From NCBI GenBank assembly GCA_030652255.1, contig JAUSAZ010000144.1, positions 173,054 through 237,053 on the forward strand: a stretch of DNA of 64,000 nt. The letters run 5' to 3'. This DNA is from Myxococcales bacterium (GTDB lineage Bacteria; Myxococcota_A; Polyangia; Polyangiales; Ga0077539). A program made the translations under genes and the position numbers. Of this stretch, positions 35,237 through 43,990 are shown one piece after another. Under the pieces are notes generated by a model. The model was not told where the DNA came from. It saw only the letters and a program-made list of their open reading frames with translations, and ran no database searches. The stretch's first letter is position 1. Each line of letters starts with the position of its first letter.

Positions 35237-36477
35237 GGGGCCTCCCTCGCGCCCACGTCGCGGCGGTACTGCGCTCCCGGCCACGCCACCGCCTCGACCC
35301 GGGCGTACGCCGTCCGCGCGGCTTCGTCCCGCGAGGCGCCGCGCCCGACCACGCTGAGCACGCGACCGCCCGCCACCCGCAGACCGCCGACCTCGTCGCG
35401 CGCGGTGCCCGCGTGGAAGACCACCGTCCCCTGCGCGTCGGCGCCCGGTTCGGCGATGGGGTCGCCGAGCGCCGGGCTCTCGGGGTAGCCCGGCGCGGCG
35501 AGCACCACGCACGTCACGGCCTCCGGGAGCCAGCGGGGCTGCCGCGCGCCGAGGAGCGCGTCGACCAGGTCGTCATCAAGTCGGACCATCAGCGCCTGAC
35601 ACTCCGGGTCGCCGAAGCGCACGTTGTACTCGAGCAGCATCGGGCCCTGCGCGGTGAGCATCAGCCCCGCGTAGAGCACGCCCTCGAAGGGCGCGCCCTC
35701 GGCGCCCATCGCGCGCATCGTCGGCTCGATGATCGTCGCCATCACCCGCGCGACGAGGTCGTCGGTCTGGAGCGGGTGCGGCGTGATCGCGCCCATGCCG
35801 CCGGTCTAGTGCCCGAGGTCCCCGTCGCGGAGGCGCTTGTAGTCCATCGCGGTGGCGAAGAAGCGCGCCGTGCCACCGTCGCAGAGCGCGAAGAAGCTCA
35901 TCTCCGGGCCGACGAGGAAGTCCTCGATCACCACGCTGCGCCCCGCGTCGCCGAAGCGCGCTGCGCGGAGCATCTCGTCGACCGCGGCGAGGGCCTCGTC
36001 GATGGTCATCGCGACCACGACCCCCTTGCCGGCCGCGAGCCCGTCGACCTTCACCACGACCGGCGCGCCGTGCGCGCGGACGTACGCGCTCGCCTCGTCC
36101 GCGTCCGTGAAGCGCCGGTACCCCGCGGTCGGGATGCCGTGGCGCGCGCAGAGGTCCTTCAAGAACCCCTTGGAGCCCTCCAGCCGGGCCGCCGCCGCGC
36201 TCGGCCCGAAGGCCCTGATGCCGAGCGCCCGCAGCCGGTCGGCGAGCCCCGCCACGAGCGGCCCCTCCGGCCCGATGACGACGAGGTCGGCCCGCATCCC
36301 CACCGCGGTCGCGACGAGCCCCTCGACGTCCCCGGCGCTGACCGAAACGCACCGGGCGACCGCCGCGATGCCCGGGTTGCCGGGCGCCGCGACCAGCTCA
36401 TCGACCCGTCGGGACCTCGCCAGCGCCCACGCGAGGGCGTGCTCGCGACCACCGCCACCAACCAGCAGTACCTTCAC
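35233..36477 (-). pseudogene. purD: purD (glycinamide ribonucleotide synthetase) interrupted by in-frame amber codon
   Basis: PurD ligates glycine to phosphoribosylamine in purine synthesis. From the GTG at 36477 (Shine-Dalgarno GAGGGAGG) the frame encodes VKVLLVGGGGREHALAWALA, VVIGPEGPLV, the ATP-grasp VKVDGLAAGKGV and DYKRLRDGDLGH. A TAG follows at 35808-35806. The same frame then resumes at once with TGGMGAITPHP, LYAGLMLTAQGP and the EYNVRFGDPECQ signature, and ends normally. The family sequence here is GPNTGGMG, so Pro-Asn became His-stop. Apart from this the gene is full length (414 codons). It could be a recent nonsense allele, a base-calling error (three clustered changes from CCCAAC to CACTAG would be needed) or readthrough. 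Other genes here use TAG as a stop. Confidence 0.85.
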
Positions 36478-36492
36478 CCCTCCCTCGTTACC

Positions 36493-36498
36493 ATCATA
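36493..36498 (-). promoter_or_regulatory. Putative -10 box (TATGAT) of purD
   Basis: Minus-strand TATGAT, one mismatch from consensus, lies 15 bases before the purD GTG with a GAGGGAGG Shine-Dalgarno between. No good -35 is evident. Confidence 0.4.
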
Positions 36499-36534
36499 CT
36501 TCCCGCGAGGTGAGATCCCCCATCGCGGGTGCGT

Positions 36535-36540
36535 TACCCT
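36535..36540 (+). promoter_or_regulatory. Putative -10 box (TACCCT) of the Cys-rich lipoprotein gene
   Basis: TACCCT ends six bases before the ATG at 36547, with no Shine-Dalgarno. It excludes the in-frame GTG at 36529 as start. Confidence 0.35.
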
Positions 36541-36546
36541 CCGCCG

Positions 36547-37038
36547 ATGCCCGCCCTCCCCGTCGCCCGCATCCTCGTCGCGCTCGCGCTGGGCGCCCCA
36601 CTGCTCGATTGCAGCGGCCGCGAGACCCCGGGGAGCGCGACCGACGCTGGCACCGACGCGCCCGAGGCGGCCGCGGCGACCGTGGTGGGCCACGCCTGCG
36701 CCTCGTCGGACGACTGCCCCGCGATGGGCTGCCTGCGGGTGTTGGAGCGTGAGTGCGCCGGGCCTGGGCGGCCGCACACCTGGCGGGTGGAGTTTCCCGG
36801 CGGTTACTGCGGTCCGACCCCGGTGCTTGCGAGCGGCACCCTGGTGGCGCCCTGCCCCGCGGGGAGCCTCACCTGGACGGCCTTCGTGGGCTGCGACGGC
36901 ATCCCCTTCCGGTTCTGCGCGCGGCGCTGCGCGAGCGACGCGGACTGCCGCACGGCCGAGGGCTACCGCTGCCAGCGCGACCTCGGGGCCTGCGCGCCGC
37001 CGGCCTTCCTGTCGGAGGCCGACGACGCCGGCACCTGA
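36547..37038 (+). CDS. Small Cys-rich secreted protein or lipoprotein
   Basis: 163 residues. A signal-like N-terminus (MPALPVARILVALALGAPLL then DC) has a Cys where lipidation could occur, although Asp before the Cys is not typical. An Asp/Ala linker is followed by at least twelve Cys in patterns such as CASSDDCPAMGC and CARRCASDADC, similar to EB/Dickkopf-like cysteine modules common in myxobacterial surface proteins. No enzymatic motif is seen. It is divergent from purD and convergent with the CBS gene. Confidence 0.6.
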   Translation: MPALPVARILVALALGAPLLDCSGRETPGSATDAGTDAPEAAAATVVGHACASSDDCPAMGCLRVLERECAGPGRPHTWRVEFPGGYCGPTPVLASGTLVAPCPAGSLTWTAFVGCDGIPFRFCARRCASDADCRTAEGYRCQRDLGACAPPAFLSEADDAGT

Positions 37039-37050
37039 GCGTTCGCGGGG

Positions 37051-37461
37051 TCAGCGGGCGAGGCGGGTCTGGAGCAGCTCGGCGAAGGCGCGGCAGACGT
37101 CGACCGTGGTGAAGATGCCGACGACCTTCTGGTTCTGCATCACGACCACCGAGCCGTACTTGTGCTGCGCCATCTCGCTGACCACCTCGTCGAGCGAAGC
37201 GTCCGGCGACACCGCGTACACGTCCGTCACCATCGCGTCCTCGATCGTGACCTTCGTCGGGTCGACGTCCCGCAGGGTCTCGACGAAGCGGAGGTCGCGG
37301 TCGGTGACCATGCCGACGAGCTTGCCGCCGACGAGCACCGGGAGGTGCCGGATCTTGTGCTCGCGAAGCACCGCGTGGGCGTGGGCGAGGGTCTGGTCGG
37401 CCCCGATCGAGTGGGGCGACGTGGTCATGTACTTCTGGATGGTCGGGATTGCCTTGGACAT
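37051..37461 (-). CDS. Stand-alone CBS-pair protein
   Basis: 136 residues comprising two CBS motifs and little else: IQKYMTTSPHSIGADQTLAHA..IRHLPVLVGGKLVGMVTDRDL and IEDAMVTDVYAVSPDASLDEV..YGSVVVMQNQKVVGIFTTVD. Such pairs bind adenosyl ligands (AMP, ATP, SAM) and act as regulators. The partner is not evident from the neighbours. The ATG at 37461 was chosen because the first CBS begins right after it. Confidence 0.88.
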   Translation of the reverse strand: MSKAIPTIQKYMTTSPHSIGADQTLAHAHAVLREHKIRHLPVLVGGKLVGMVTDRDLRFVETLRDVDPTKVTIEDAMVTDVYAVSPDASLDEVVSEMAQHKYGSVVVMQNQKVVGIFTTVDVCRAFAELLQTRLAR

Positions 37462-37611
37462 GCCGGGCCCGTTTGCAGCCCGCGTGCCCGATGAAATTCC
37501 CAGCGCCGCGGCACGGCTGCGCGATTCGAGCGCGGACGTTGCGTGCGCGCGCGCAGCCTCTGCGCCTTCAACTGCCGGCCCGGCTCGTCCATCGCTTGCG
37601 AGCGGCCTCCG

Positions 37612-38019
37612 ATGCGCGCGATCATCCGCGGCCCCACCGTGCGACCACGTCGATCGGCCCTCCTCGTCCTCCTGCTCGCGTGCCTCGCGCTCTGCTTCGG
37701 CGCGCCCGCGGCGTCGGCCACGCCGCTCTCGGACACGGCCCTGGTCACCCTCGCCCAGCACACCGGCGGCAGCTTCGGAGGGTCGCGCTGGGGGAGCGGC
37801 TCGCCCTCGTCCAGCAGCGGGTCGTCGTCCAGCGGAGGGTCGTACTCCGGCGGCGGATACTCGGGCTCTTCCCGCAGCAGCGGCAGCAGCGACTTCGGCG
37901 GCGTCTGGATCCTGATCCAGATCGTCATCTGGTGCTTCTCCGTGAGCCCCATCCTGGGCTTCGCGGTGCTCGGCATCGGCCTCGCCTTCCTGTTCTTCGT
38001 GTGGACCCTCCGGAGCTGA
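37612..38019 (+). CDS. Small Ser/Gly-rich membrane protein
   Basis: 135 residues. An N-terminal signal or TM (SALLVLLLACLALCFGAPAASA) is followed by a Gly/Ser-rich stretch (GGSFGGSRWGSGSPSSSSG onwards, about 60-100) and a C-terminal region with two closely spaced TMs. The layout (signal, SGG-rich spacer, TM) resembles TPM-domain or DUF1517-type membrane proteins, but those catalytic-like domains are absent. It starts a run of three small genes with gaps of 9 and 3 bases, probably one operon. Confidence 0.6.
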   Translation: MRAIIRGPTVRPRRSALLVLLLACLALCFGAPAASATPLSDTALVTLAQHTGGSFGGSRWGSGSPSSSSGSSSSGGSYSGGGYSGSSRSSGSSDFGGVWILIQIVIWCFSVSPILGFAVLGIGLAFLFFVWTLRS

Positions 38020-38028
38020 TCACCGCCC

Positions 38029-38442
38029 ATGGCTGACGCCGCCTCGCACGAGTTCAACGCCGCCGACGACGCCACCTTCCTGGCGCTGGCGAGCTCGGCC
38101 GCGCGGGTCGGGGTCGCGGGCTACGGCCTGGGCTTCGTCCTCGCCGCGGCCGGCCTGCTCGGGCTCGTGCAGCCGCCCTTCCACCTCCCGTCGCACGCCG
38201 CGCCGGTCATCGCCGCGATCTGCCTCCTCGGGGCCGCGCCGCCGGCGGTGGCCGGGCATCAGCTCCGCGCCGGCGCCCGCAGCCTGCGCTCGGTCGCGAC
38301 CACCGCCGGCGACGACGTCTCGCACCTCATGGCCGCGGTCGACGCGCTCGAGCGGGCGTTCAAGACCCTGGCCGTGATGCTCGCCATCGACGCGGTCGGT
38401 CTGGCGGTGGTGGTGGCGGTGATGTTCCCGAGGGGGGCGTAG
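38029..38442 (+). CDS. Small membrane protein, tandem paralogue A
   Basis: 137 residues with three hydrophobic segments. It starts with a SHEFNAADD motif shared with the next gene. It also carries the amphipathic stretch TTAGDDVSHLMAAVDALERA followed by a final TM. The function is unknown. It is nine bases after the Ser/Gly-rich membrane gene and three bases before its paralogue. Confidence 0.65.
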   Translation: MADAASHEFNAADDATFLALASSAARVGVAGYGLGFVLAAAGLLGLVQPPFHLPSHAAPVIAAICLLGAAPPAVAGHQLRAGARSLRSVATTAGDDVSHLMAAVDALERAFKTLAVMLAIDAVGLAVVVAVMFPRGA

Positions 38443-38445
38443 GGC

Positions 38446-38844
38446 ATGTCGTCGCACGAGTTCAGCGCCGCCGAAAACCTCCGCTTCGCCGCGCTCGCGC
38501 AGCGCCTCCGGCTGACCACGTGGCTCCTGCTCACCCTCGCGGCGCTCGTCGTCGCGCTCTCCGCCGAGGCCATCCACTCGCTGTGGTGGGCCGGGCCGGC
38601 GGGGGCCCGCTTCGGCATCCTCGCCCTCGCGGGCCTCGTGCTCGCGATGGTGCTCTCCGTGCTCGCCCGTTGGATCCACCGGGCCGCGAGCTCCTTCCGG
38701 GCCGTGGTCGACACCGCGGGCGCCGACGTCACCCACGCGATGACCGCCGTGCGCGCCCTCGGCCGATCGCTCCGCGTGCTCGAGGCCGCCGCCGTCGCGA
38801 GCCTGGCGCTCACGGCCGTCGCGGTCGTCGCGCACCTGCGCTGA
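38446..38844 (+). CDS. Small membrane protein, tandem paralogue B
   Basis: 132 residues with three hydrophobic segments and the same plan as its neighbour: SHEFSAAEN at the N-terminus, two TMs, TAGADVTHAMTAVRALGRS, and a last TM. The two proteins are clearly related although much diverged, so this is an old tandem duplication. The conserved N-terminal SHEF-AA and central AGxDVxHxMxAVxAL blocks are probably the functional or pairing surfaces. Confidence 0.65.
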   Translation: MSSHEFSAAENLRFAALAQRLRLTTWLLLTLAALVVALSAEAIHSLWWAGPAGARFGILALAGLVLAMVLSVLARWIHRAASSFRAVVDTAGADVTHAMTAVRALGRSLRVLEAAAVASLALTAVAVVAHLR

Positions 38845-38877
38845 GCGGTCCGTCGAATGTCCGCCGCCGGGTCCGCG

Positions 38878-38883
38878 TACACT
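38878..38883 (+). promoter_or_regulatory. Putative -10 box (TACACT) of the DUF4403 gene
   Basis: TACACT ends six bases before the GTG at 38890. It makes the in-frame ATG at 38857 unlikely. No Shine-Dalgarno is present. Confidence 0.35.
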
Positions 38884-38889
38884 CCGCCC

Positions 38890-40350
38890 GTGAGGACCCA
38901 CCCCGCTCTCTTCGCTCTCTCCCTGTTGCTCGGCTGCACCCACACGCTCCGCGTTCCGCAGCCGCCGCCCGCCGGACCGGGTGCGGCCCTACCGCCACTG
39001 CCCGCGGCGTCCATCGAGCTGCCGCTGCGCGCTGACATCCGCGGCACCCTCCGCTCGCTCGAGTCCCTCGTGCCCGAGGTCTTCGACACCAGCGGCCGCT
39101 TCCAGATGATCGGCCCCACCCCCGTGGGCGTCCGCTACCGGGTGCAGCGGGCGCCCTTCCGCTTCGAGGCGCGGGGCGCCGCGGTCCACGTCGAGACCAG
39201 CCTGGCCATCACCGCCGAGGCCTGCCTCGGTGCGCCGCTGGGGCTCCCCATTCCCTTCCTCCCGAGCTGCCAGGTGGTCGCCTCGTGCGGCATCAACGAG
39301 GCCCCGCGGCAGGTCGTCGTGAGCGCCGACACCACCATCCGCCTCGACCCCTCGTGGCGCATCGTCTCGCAGACCGTGCCCGCGGCGCCGGTGTTCCGCG
39401 ACCGCTGCGAGCTCACGATGTTCCGCGTCGACGTGACCGACTTCGCCGCGGGCTTCGTGGCCCAGCAGATCGCCGCGGCCACGCAGCGCATGGACGCCAC
39501 CGTCCAGGCCCACGGAGACCTCCGCCCCCGCGCCGAAGAACTCTGGACCAACCTCAACACCCCGATGGACCTCGGCGAGGGCTTCTGGCTCACCCTCTCC
39601 CCGCAGCGCGTCTACGCGTCGCCCTTCGAGCTCACCACGGAGACCGCCAGCACCCGCGTCGGCATCCTTGCGCAGCCCGCGGTCACCTCCGGCGGCCGCC
39701 CCTCGCCGGCAGCCTCCCCGCTGCCCGCCCTCGACCCGGCCCCCTCGGGCGCCGGGTCCGACCGCTTCGCGCTCACCCTCGACGCGCGCGTGACCTTCGA
39801 GGAGACCACGGCGCTGGTCGCACAGGAGTTTCGCGGGCGGGTGATGGAGCTCGACGGCCACCACGCGCTGGTGCGGGAGGTGCGGGTGCGCGGCAACGGC
39901 GGGGCGCTGCTCTTCGAGCTCGACGTCACCTTCCAGGACGGCCCCTTCGATGGCACCCCCGCGACCCTCTACCTCGCGGGCCTGCCCGACTACGACGCCG
40001 CGCGAGAGGCCATGGTCGTGCGCGACCTCGACTACACCCTCGACACCCGCAACACCCTCCTCCAGGCGGGCGAGTGGCTGCTCCGGGCTTCGCTCCGGGA
40101 GGGCCTCGCGCGCCGCGCGGTGTTCCCTCTGGGCGACCGCATCCGGCGGCTGCGGGACAACGCCCAGCGCGCCCTCACGCGCCCCCTCGGCGGCGGCTCG
40201 GCGATGCGCGGCGAGCTCACCACGCTGCGCCCGGTGGGCGCCTTCGTGGCCCCCGACGGGGTCGTCGTCCGGGTGCAGGCCGAGGGCCGCGCCGAGGTCA
40301 CGCAGGACCTCACCAGCCTCGACCTCACCGGTCAGCGCGCGGCGCCCTGA
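38890..40350 (+). CDS. DUF4403 family lipoprotein
   Basis: 486 residues from a GTG at 38890. The signal VRTHPALFALSLLLGC ends in a clean lipobox. The body contains repeated beta-rich blocks with FRVDVTDFAAGFVAQQIAAA, LWTNLNTPMDLGEGFWLTLSP (the LW..L..P..L....WL..P block typical of DUF4403) and LDARVTFEETTALVAQEFRG. The family is of unknown function and probably forms a tubular lipid-binding-like fold at the outer membrane. The convergent next gene overlaps its 3' end by 19 bases. Confidence 0.8.
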   Translation: MRTHPALFALSLLLGCTHTLRVPQPPPAGPGAALPPLPAASIELPLRADIRGTLRSLESLVPEVFDTSGRFQMIGPTPVGVRYRVQRAPFRFEARGAAVHVETSLAITAEACLGAPLGLPIPFLPSCQVVASCGINEAPRQVVVSADTTIRLDPSWRIVSQTVPAAPVFRDRCELTMFRVDVTDFAAGFVAQQIAAATQRMDATVQAHGDLRPRAEELWTNLNTPMDLGEGFWLTLSPQRVYASPFELTTETASTRVGILAQPAVTSGGRPSPAASPLPALDPAPSGAGSDRFALTLDARVTFEETTALVAQEFRGRVMELDGHHALVREVRVRGNGGALLFELDVTFQDGPFDGTPATLYLAGLPDYDAAREAMVVRDLDYTLDTRNTLLQAGEWLLRASLREGLARRAVFPLGDRIRRLRDNAQRALTRPLGGGSAMRGELTTLRPVGAFVAPDGVVVRVQAEGRAEVTQDLTSLDLTGQRAAP

Positions 40351-40820
40351 GCCCGCCGGGCGCTCCAGGCCGCGGCGACCGCGCACACCAGCGCGACCAG
40401 CACCGCCCTCGCGGGCGCCACCCGGGGCTCCGTCGCGCTCCACCCGATCACCAGCGCCGAGGCCATCGCCGCGGGCACCAGCGGCCACCGGCGCAGCGGC
40501 GCCCGGTCGGCGTCCTCCAGGGCCGCCATCATCGCGACCGCGACCCAGACCTCCCGCCCGTCGGCCACCCAGGCCAGCGTGAGGGTCAGCGGGATCGCGA
40601 GGCGCACCCCCGCCAGCATCGCCAGCCCCGCGGTCTCGGCGCGGGCCCAGCGCCCGGGGCGCAGCGCGAGCCCGAGGGAGAGGGCGCCGAGGGAGAGGCA
40701 CAGCCCCGGGAGCCACGGGCCGTCGAGCACGAAGCCCCCGCCGCGCGACCGCAGGAACCCCGCGGCGGCCGCGGCGCCGAGCGCCCCGAGGAGGTATCCG
40801 ATGCGATCGGCGCTGCTCAC
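40332..40820 (-). CDS. Small polytopic membrane protein of unknown function
   Basis: 162 residues from a GTG at 40820, with about five hydrophobic segments (GYLLGALGAAAAAGFL, LPGLCLSLGALSLGLAL, LAMLAGVRLAIPLTLTLAW, VPAAMASALVIGW, VLVALVCAVAAAW). No family motif is recognised. Its 3' end overlaps the DUF4403 gene. The start is uncertain (TTG at 40826 is possible). It is divergent from cinA. Confidence 0.5.
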   Translation of the reverse strand: MSSADRIGYLLGALGAAAAAGFLRSRGGGFVLDGPWLPGLCLSLGALSLGLALRPGRWARAETAGLAMLAGVRLAIPLTLTLAWVADGREVWVAVAMMAALEDADRAPLRRWPLVPAAMASALVIGWSATEPRVAPARAVLVALVCAVAAAWSARRAQGAAR

Positions 40821-40872
40821 GACCAATGACCGGCGGGGTTGATACAACAGATCGACTCTCCCGGGCGGCGCC

Positions 40873-40902
40873 TTGACCGTGTGCGCGGCGCCCCCGTACC
40901 GT
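40873..40902 (+). promoter_or_regulatory. Putative cinA promoter
   Basis: TTGACC (40873-40878), 18 bases, TACCGT (40897-40902), then 11 bases to the GTG at 40914. Transcription would start almost at the start codon, so the cinA message would be leaderless or nearly so. Confidence 0.4.
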
Positions 40903-40913
40903 CCCGGCCCAAC

Positions 40914-42152
40914 GTGGTGGCGGCGATTGTTTCGGTCGGTTCGGAGATCACCCGCGGCGAGGTCGCGGACGGCAACGCGGACTGGCTCGCGTCGCGGATG
41001 ACCTCCCTGGGCTTTGCGGTGGCCGAGCGCGTCTGCGTGGACGCCAGTCGCGAGCGCCTCGCGGCGACCCTGGCGCGCCTCGGGCAGAGCGCGCGGGTCA
41101 TCGTGGCCACCGGGGGCCTCGGCCCGACGGGCGATGACGTCACCGTCGACGCGGTGGCCGACGCGCTCGGCGTGCCCCGCGCGGTCGACCCGGCGCTCGC
41201 CGACGCCTCCCGCTGGCGCACCGCCGACCCGGTCGACCCGCGCGCGCTCGAGCTGCCCGAGGGCGCCGTGTGGCTGGGGCGCCTGGGCCACGAGCGGGCC
41301 TTCGCCATCCGCCTCGGCGAGGCCCACGCGGTCTTCCTGCCGGGCGACCCCGCGGTGATGGAGCGCGTGTTCGAGTCGAGCGCGCTCCGGCACATCATCG
41401 GGCTGGCGCAGCCCCTCGACGCCCGCGCCCGGCTGCGCACCTACGGGCTCACAGAGGCGGCGCTCGACGCGCGGCTGCGCGACCTCGCCGGGCCGCAGGT
41501 GTCCTTCGGGTTCCGCGCGACGCCGCCGGAGGTGACAGTCACGGTCCGGGTGCTGGGCGATGACCGCGGCGCAGCGGGCGAGCGCCTCGCGCGGGTCGTC
41601 GAGGAGGTGCGCGCCCGCCTCGGGGGGGTGGTCTTCGGCGACGACGACGAAGCGTACGCGGCCTCCGTGGGGCGCGCGCTGCGCTCCCGGGGACTCACGC
41701 TGGCGGTGGCCGAGAGCTGCACCGGCGGGCTCATCGGCTCGATGCTGACGGCGGTGCCGGGGTCGAGCGAGTACCTCCTCCTCGACGCGGTGACCTACTC
41801 CAACGCCTCGAAGGAGCGCGTGCTCCAGGTGTCCAACGAGCTCCTGCTGGGCCACGGGGCGGTCTCCCGGGAGTGCGCGCGGGCCATGGCCGCGGGGGCT
41901 CGCCGGGTGAGCGGCGCCGACCTCGCCATCGCCGTGAGCGGCGTCGCGGGCCCCACCGGGGGCAGCGCCGAGAAGCCCGTCGGGCTGGTGTTTCTCGCGC
42001 TCGAATGGCACGGCGGGCTCACCGAGCGCGTCGCGCGCTTCGAGGGCGACCGCGCGATGGTGCAGCGGCAGGCGGCGTACATGGCGCTGTCGATGGTGCG
42101 CGAGGCCTGCGCCGGCCCGGTGCCGACGGCCCTCTCCTCCGTGTGCGGCTGA
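40914..42152 (+). CDS. cinA: CinA: competence/damage-inducible protein, NMN amidohydrolase family
   Basis: 412 residues. An N-terminal MoaB/MogA-like (COG1058) domain has VSVGSEITRGEVADGNADWL and VIVATGGLGPTGDDVTVDAV. A linker leads to the C-terminal amidase domain (about 255-400) with AESCTGGLIGSMLTAVPGSS, TYSNASKERVL and AVSGVAGPTGG, including the catalytic Ser in ESCTGG. In other bacteria these hydrolyse nicotinamide mononucleotide and ADP-ribose pyrophosphate derivatives. The GTG at 40914 was chosen over an ATG at 40839 because the family begins exactly here and the putative promoter lies between the two. The order cinA-thpR-recA is widely conserved. Confidence 0.92.
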   Translation: MVAAIVSVGSEITRGEVADGNADWLASRMTSLGFAVAERVCVDASRERLAATLARLGQSARVIVATGGLGPTGDDVTVDAVADALGVPRAVDPALADASRWRTADPVDPRALELPEGAVWLGRLGHERAFAIRLGEAHAVFLPGDPAVMERVFESSALRHIIGLAQPLDARARLRTYGLTEAALDARLRDLAGPQVSFGFRATPPEVTVTVRVLGDDRGAAGERLARVVEEVRARLGGVVFGDDDEAYAASVGRALRSRGLTLAVAESCTGGLIGSMLTAVPGSSEYLLLDAVTYSNASKERVLQVSNELLLGHGAVSRECARAMAAGARRVSGADLAIAVSGVAGPTGGSAEKPVGLVFLALEWHGGLTERVARFEGDRAMVQRQAAYMALSMVREACAGPVPTALSSVCG

Positions 42153-42179
42153 GCGAAGCGGAGCAGCATCCCCACCACC

Positions 42180-42755
42180 ATGGAGACCGTCCGCGCGTTC
42201 ATCGGCTGCGTGCTCGACCTCGGCGCCACCCGCAAGGTGCAGGAGCTCTCACGGGCCACCCGCGCCCTCGCCGACCCGGCAGGCTGGGAGGTGCGGTGGG
42301 TTCCGCCGCCCAGCCTGCACTTCACCCTCCGCTTCCTCGGAGACCTCGACCAGGGGCTCATCGAGCCCGTGGCCGACGCGATGCGCGCCGCCGCCCGCGC
42401 CACCCCGACGCTCCTCGTCGGCGTCGGGGGCCTCGGGGCCTTCCCCGACCGCGACGCGCCGCGGGTGCTCTACGCCGACGTCACGCGCGGCCACGAGGGC
42501 CTCGCGGGCCTCGCCGCCCGGCTCGAGAATGCCCTCGGCGCGCTGGGCTTCCCGAAGGCCGACCGGCCCTTCGTCGGGCACATGACCCTCGGGCGTGTTC
42601 AGTCCTCGCGGGGTGGCCTCGCGTCGATCACGCCGACCCACACGGACTGCGGCGTCGGCACCATCGGGGCGGTCACGCTCTACCGCAGCGACCTGTTTTC
42701 CAAGGGCGCGGAGTACATCGCCCTCGCCCGCGCCCCGCTCGGCCCCGACGGGTGA
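42180..42755 (+). CDS. thpR: RNA 2',3'-cyclic phosphodiesterase (2H family)
   Basis: 191 residues. Both 2H-phosphoesterase motifs are present: HFT at residues 47-49 (SLHFTLRFLGD) and HMT at 134-136 (FVGHMTLGR). The N-terminal RAFIGCVLD is also typical of ThpR/LigT. It opens 2',3'-cyclic phosphates or ligates tRNA halves in vitro. It lies 27 bases after cinA and before recA. Confidence 0.93.
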   Translation: METVRAFIGCVLDLGATRKVQELSRATRALADPAGWEVRWVPPPSLHFTLRFLGDLDQGLIEPVADAMRAAARATPTLLVGVGGLGAFPDRDAPRVLYADVTRGHEGLAGLAARLENALGALGFPKADRPFVGHMTLGRVQSSRGGLASITPTHTDCGVGTIGAVTLYRSDLFSKGAEYIALARAPLGPDG

Positions 42756-42789
42756 CGGACAGGATATGTCACCATCGGGATGACGAGGC

Positions 42790-42820
42790 CTTGTCGTTTG
42801 TTCAGTGCGAGGGCTATACA
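42790..42820 (+). promoter_or_regulatory. Putative recA promoter with possible LexA box
   Basis: TTGTCG (42791-42796), 18 bases, TATACA (42815-42820) forms a sigma-70-like promoter upstream of recA. Inside the spacer GTTCAG (42800-42805), preceded by CTTGTCGTTT, resembles the Myxococcus xanthus LexA motif CTRHAMRYBYGTTCAGS. About 13 of 17 positions fit, including the whole GTTCAG core. Repressor binding there would block the promoter. The match is imperfect and untested. Confidence 0.4.
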
Positions 42821-42891
42821 TCGGATGCGTGACGCGGCGCCGTGGAGGCGACCACCGCACGGCGACGCAATCACCTGCAGGAGAGACGATC

Positions 42892-43983
<1,092 letters not shown>

Positions 43984-43990
43984 TCGCCGG

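Noticed and set aside
35806..35808. Recoding of TAG in purD as pyrrolysine or another amino acid
   Set aside because: TAG ends several intact genes here (for example those ending at 8941, 11202, 38442 and 51824), and no recoding element is seen. Error or mutation is simpler.
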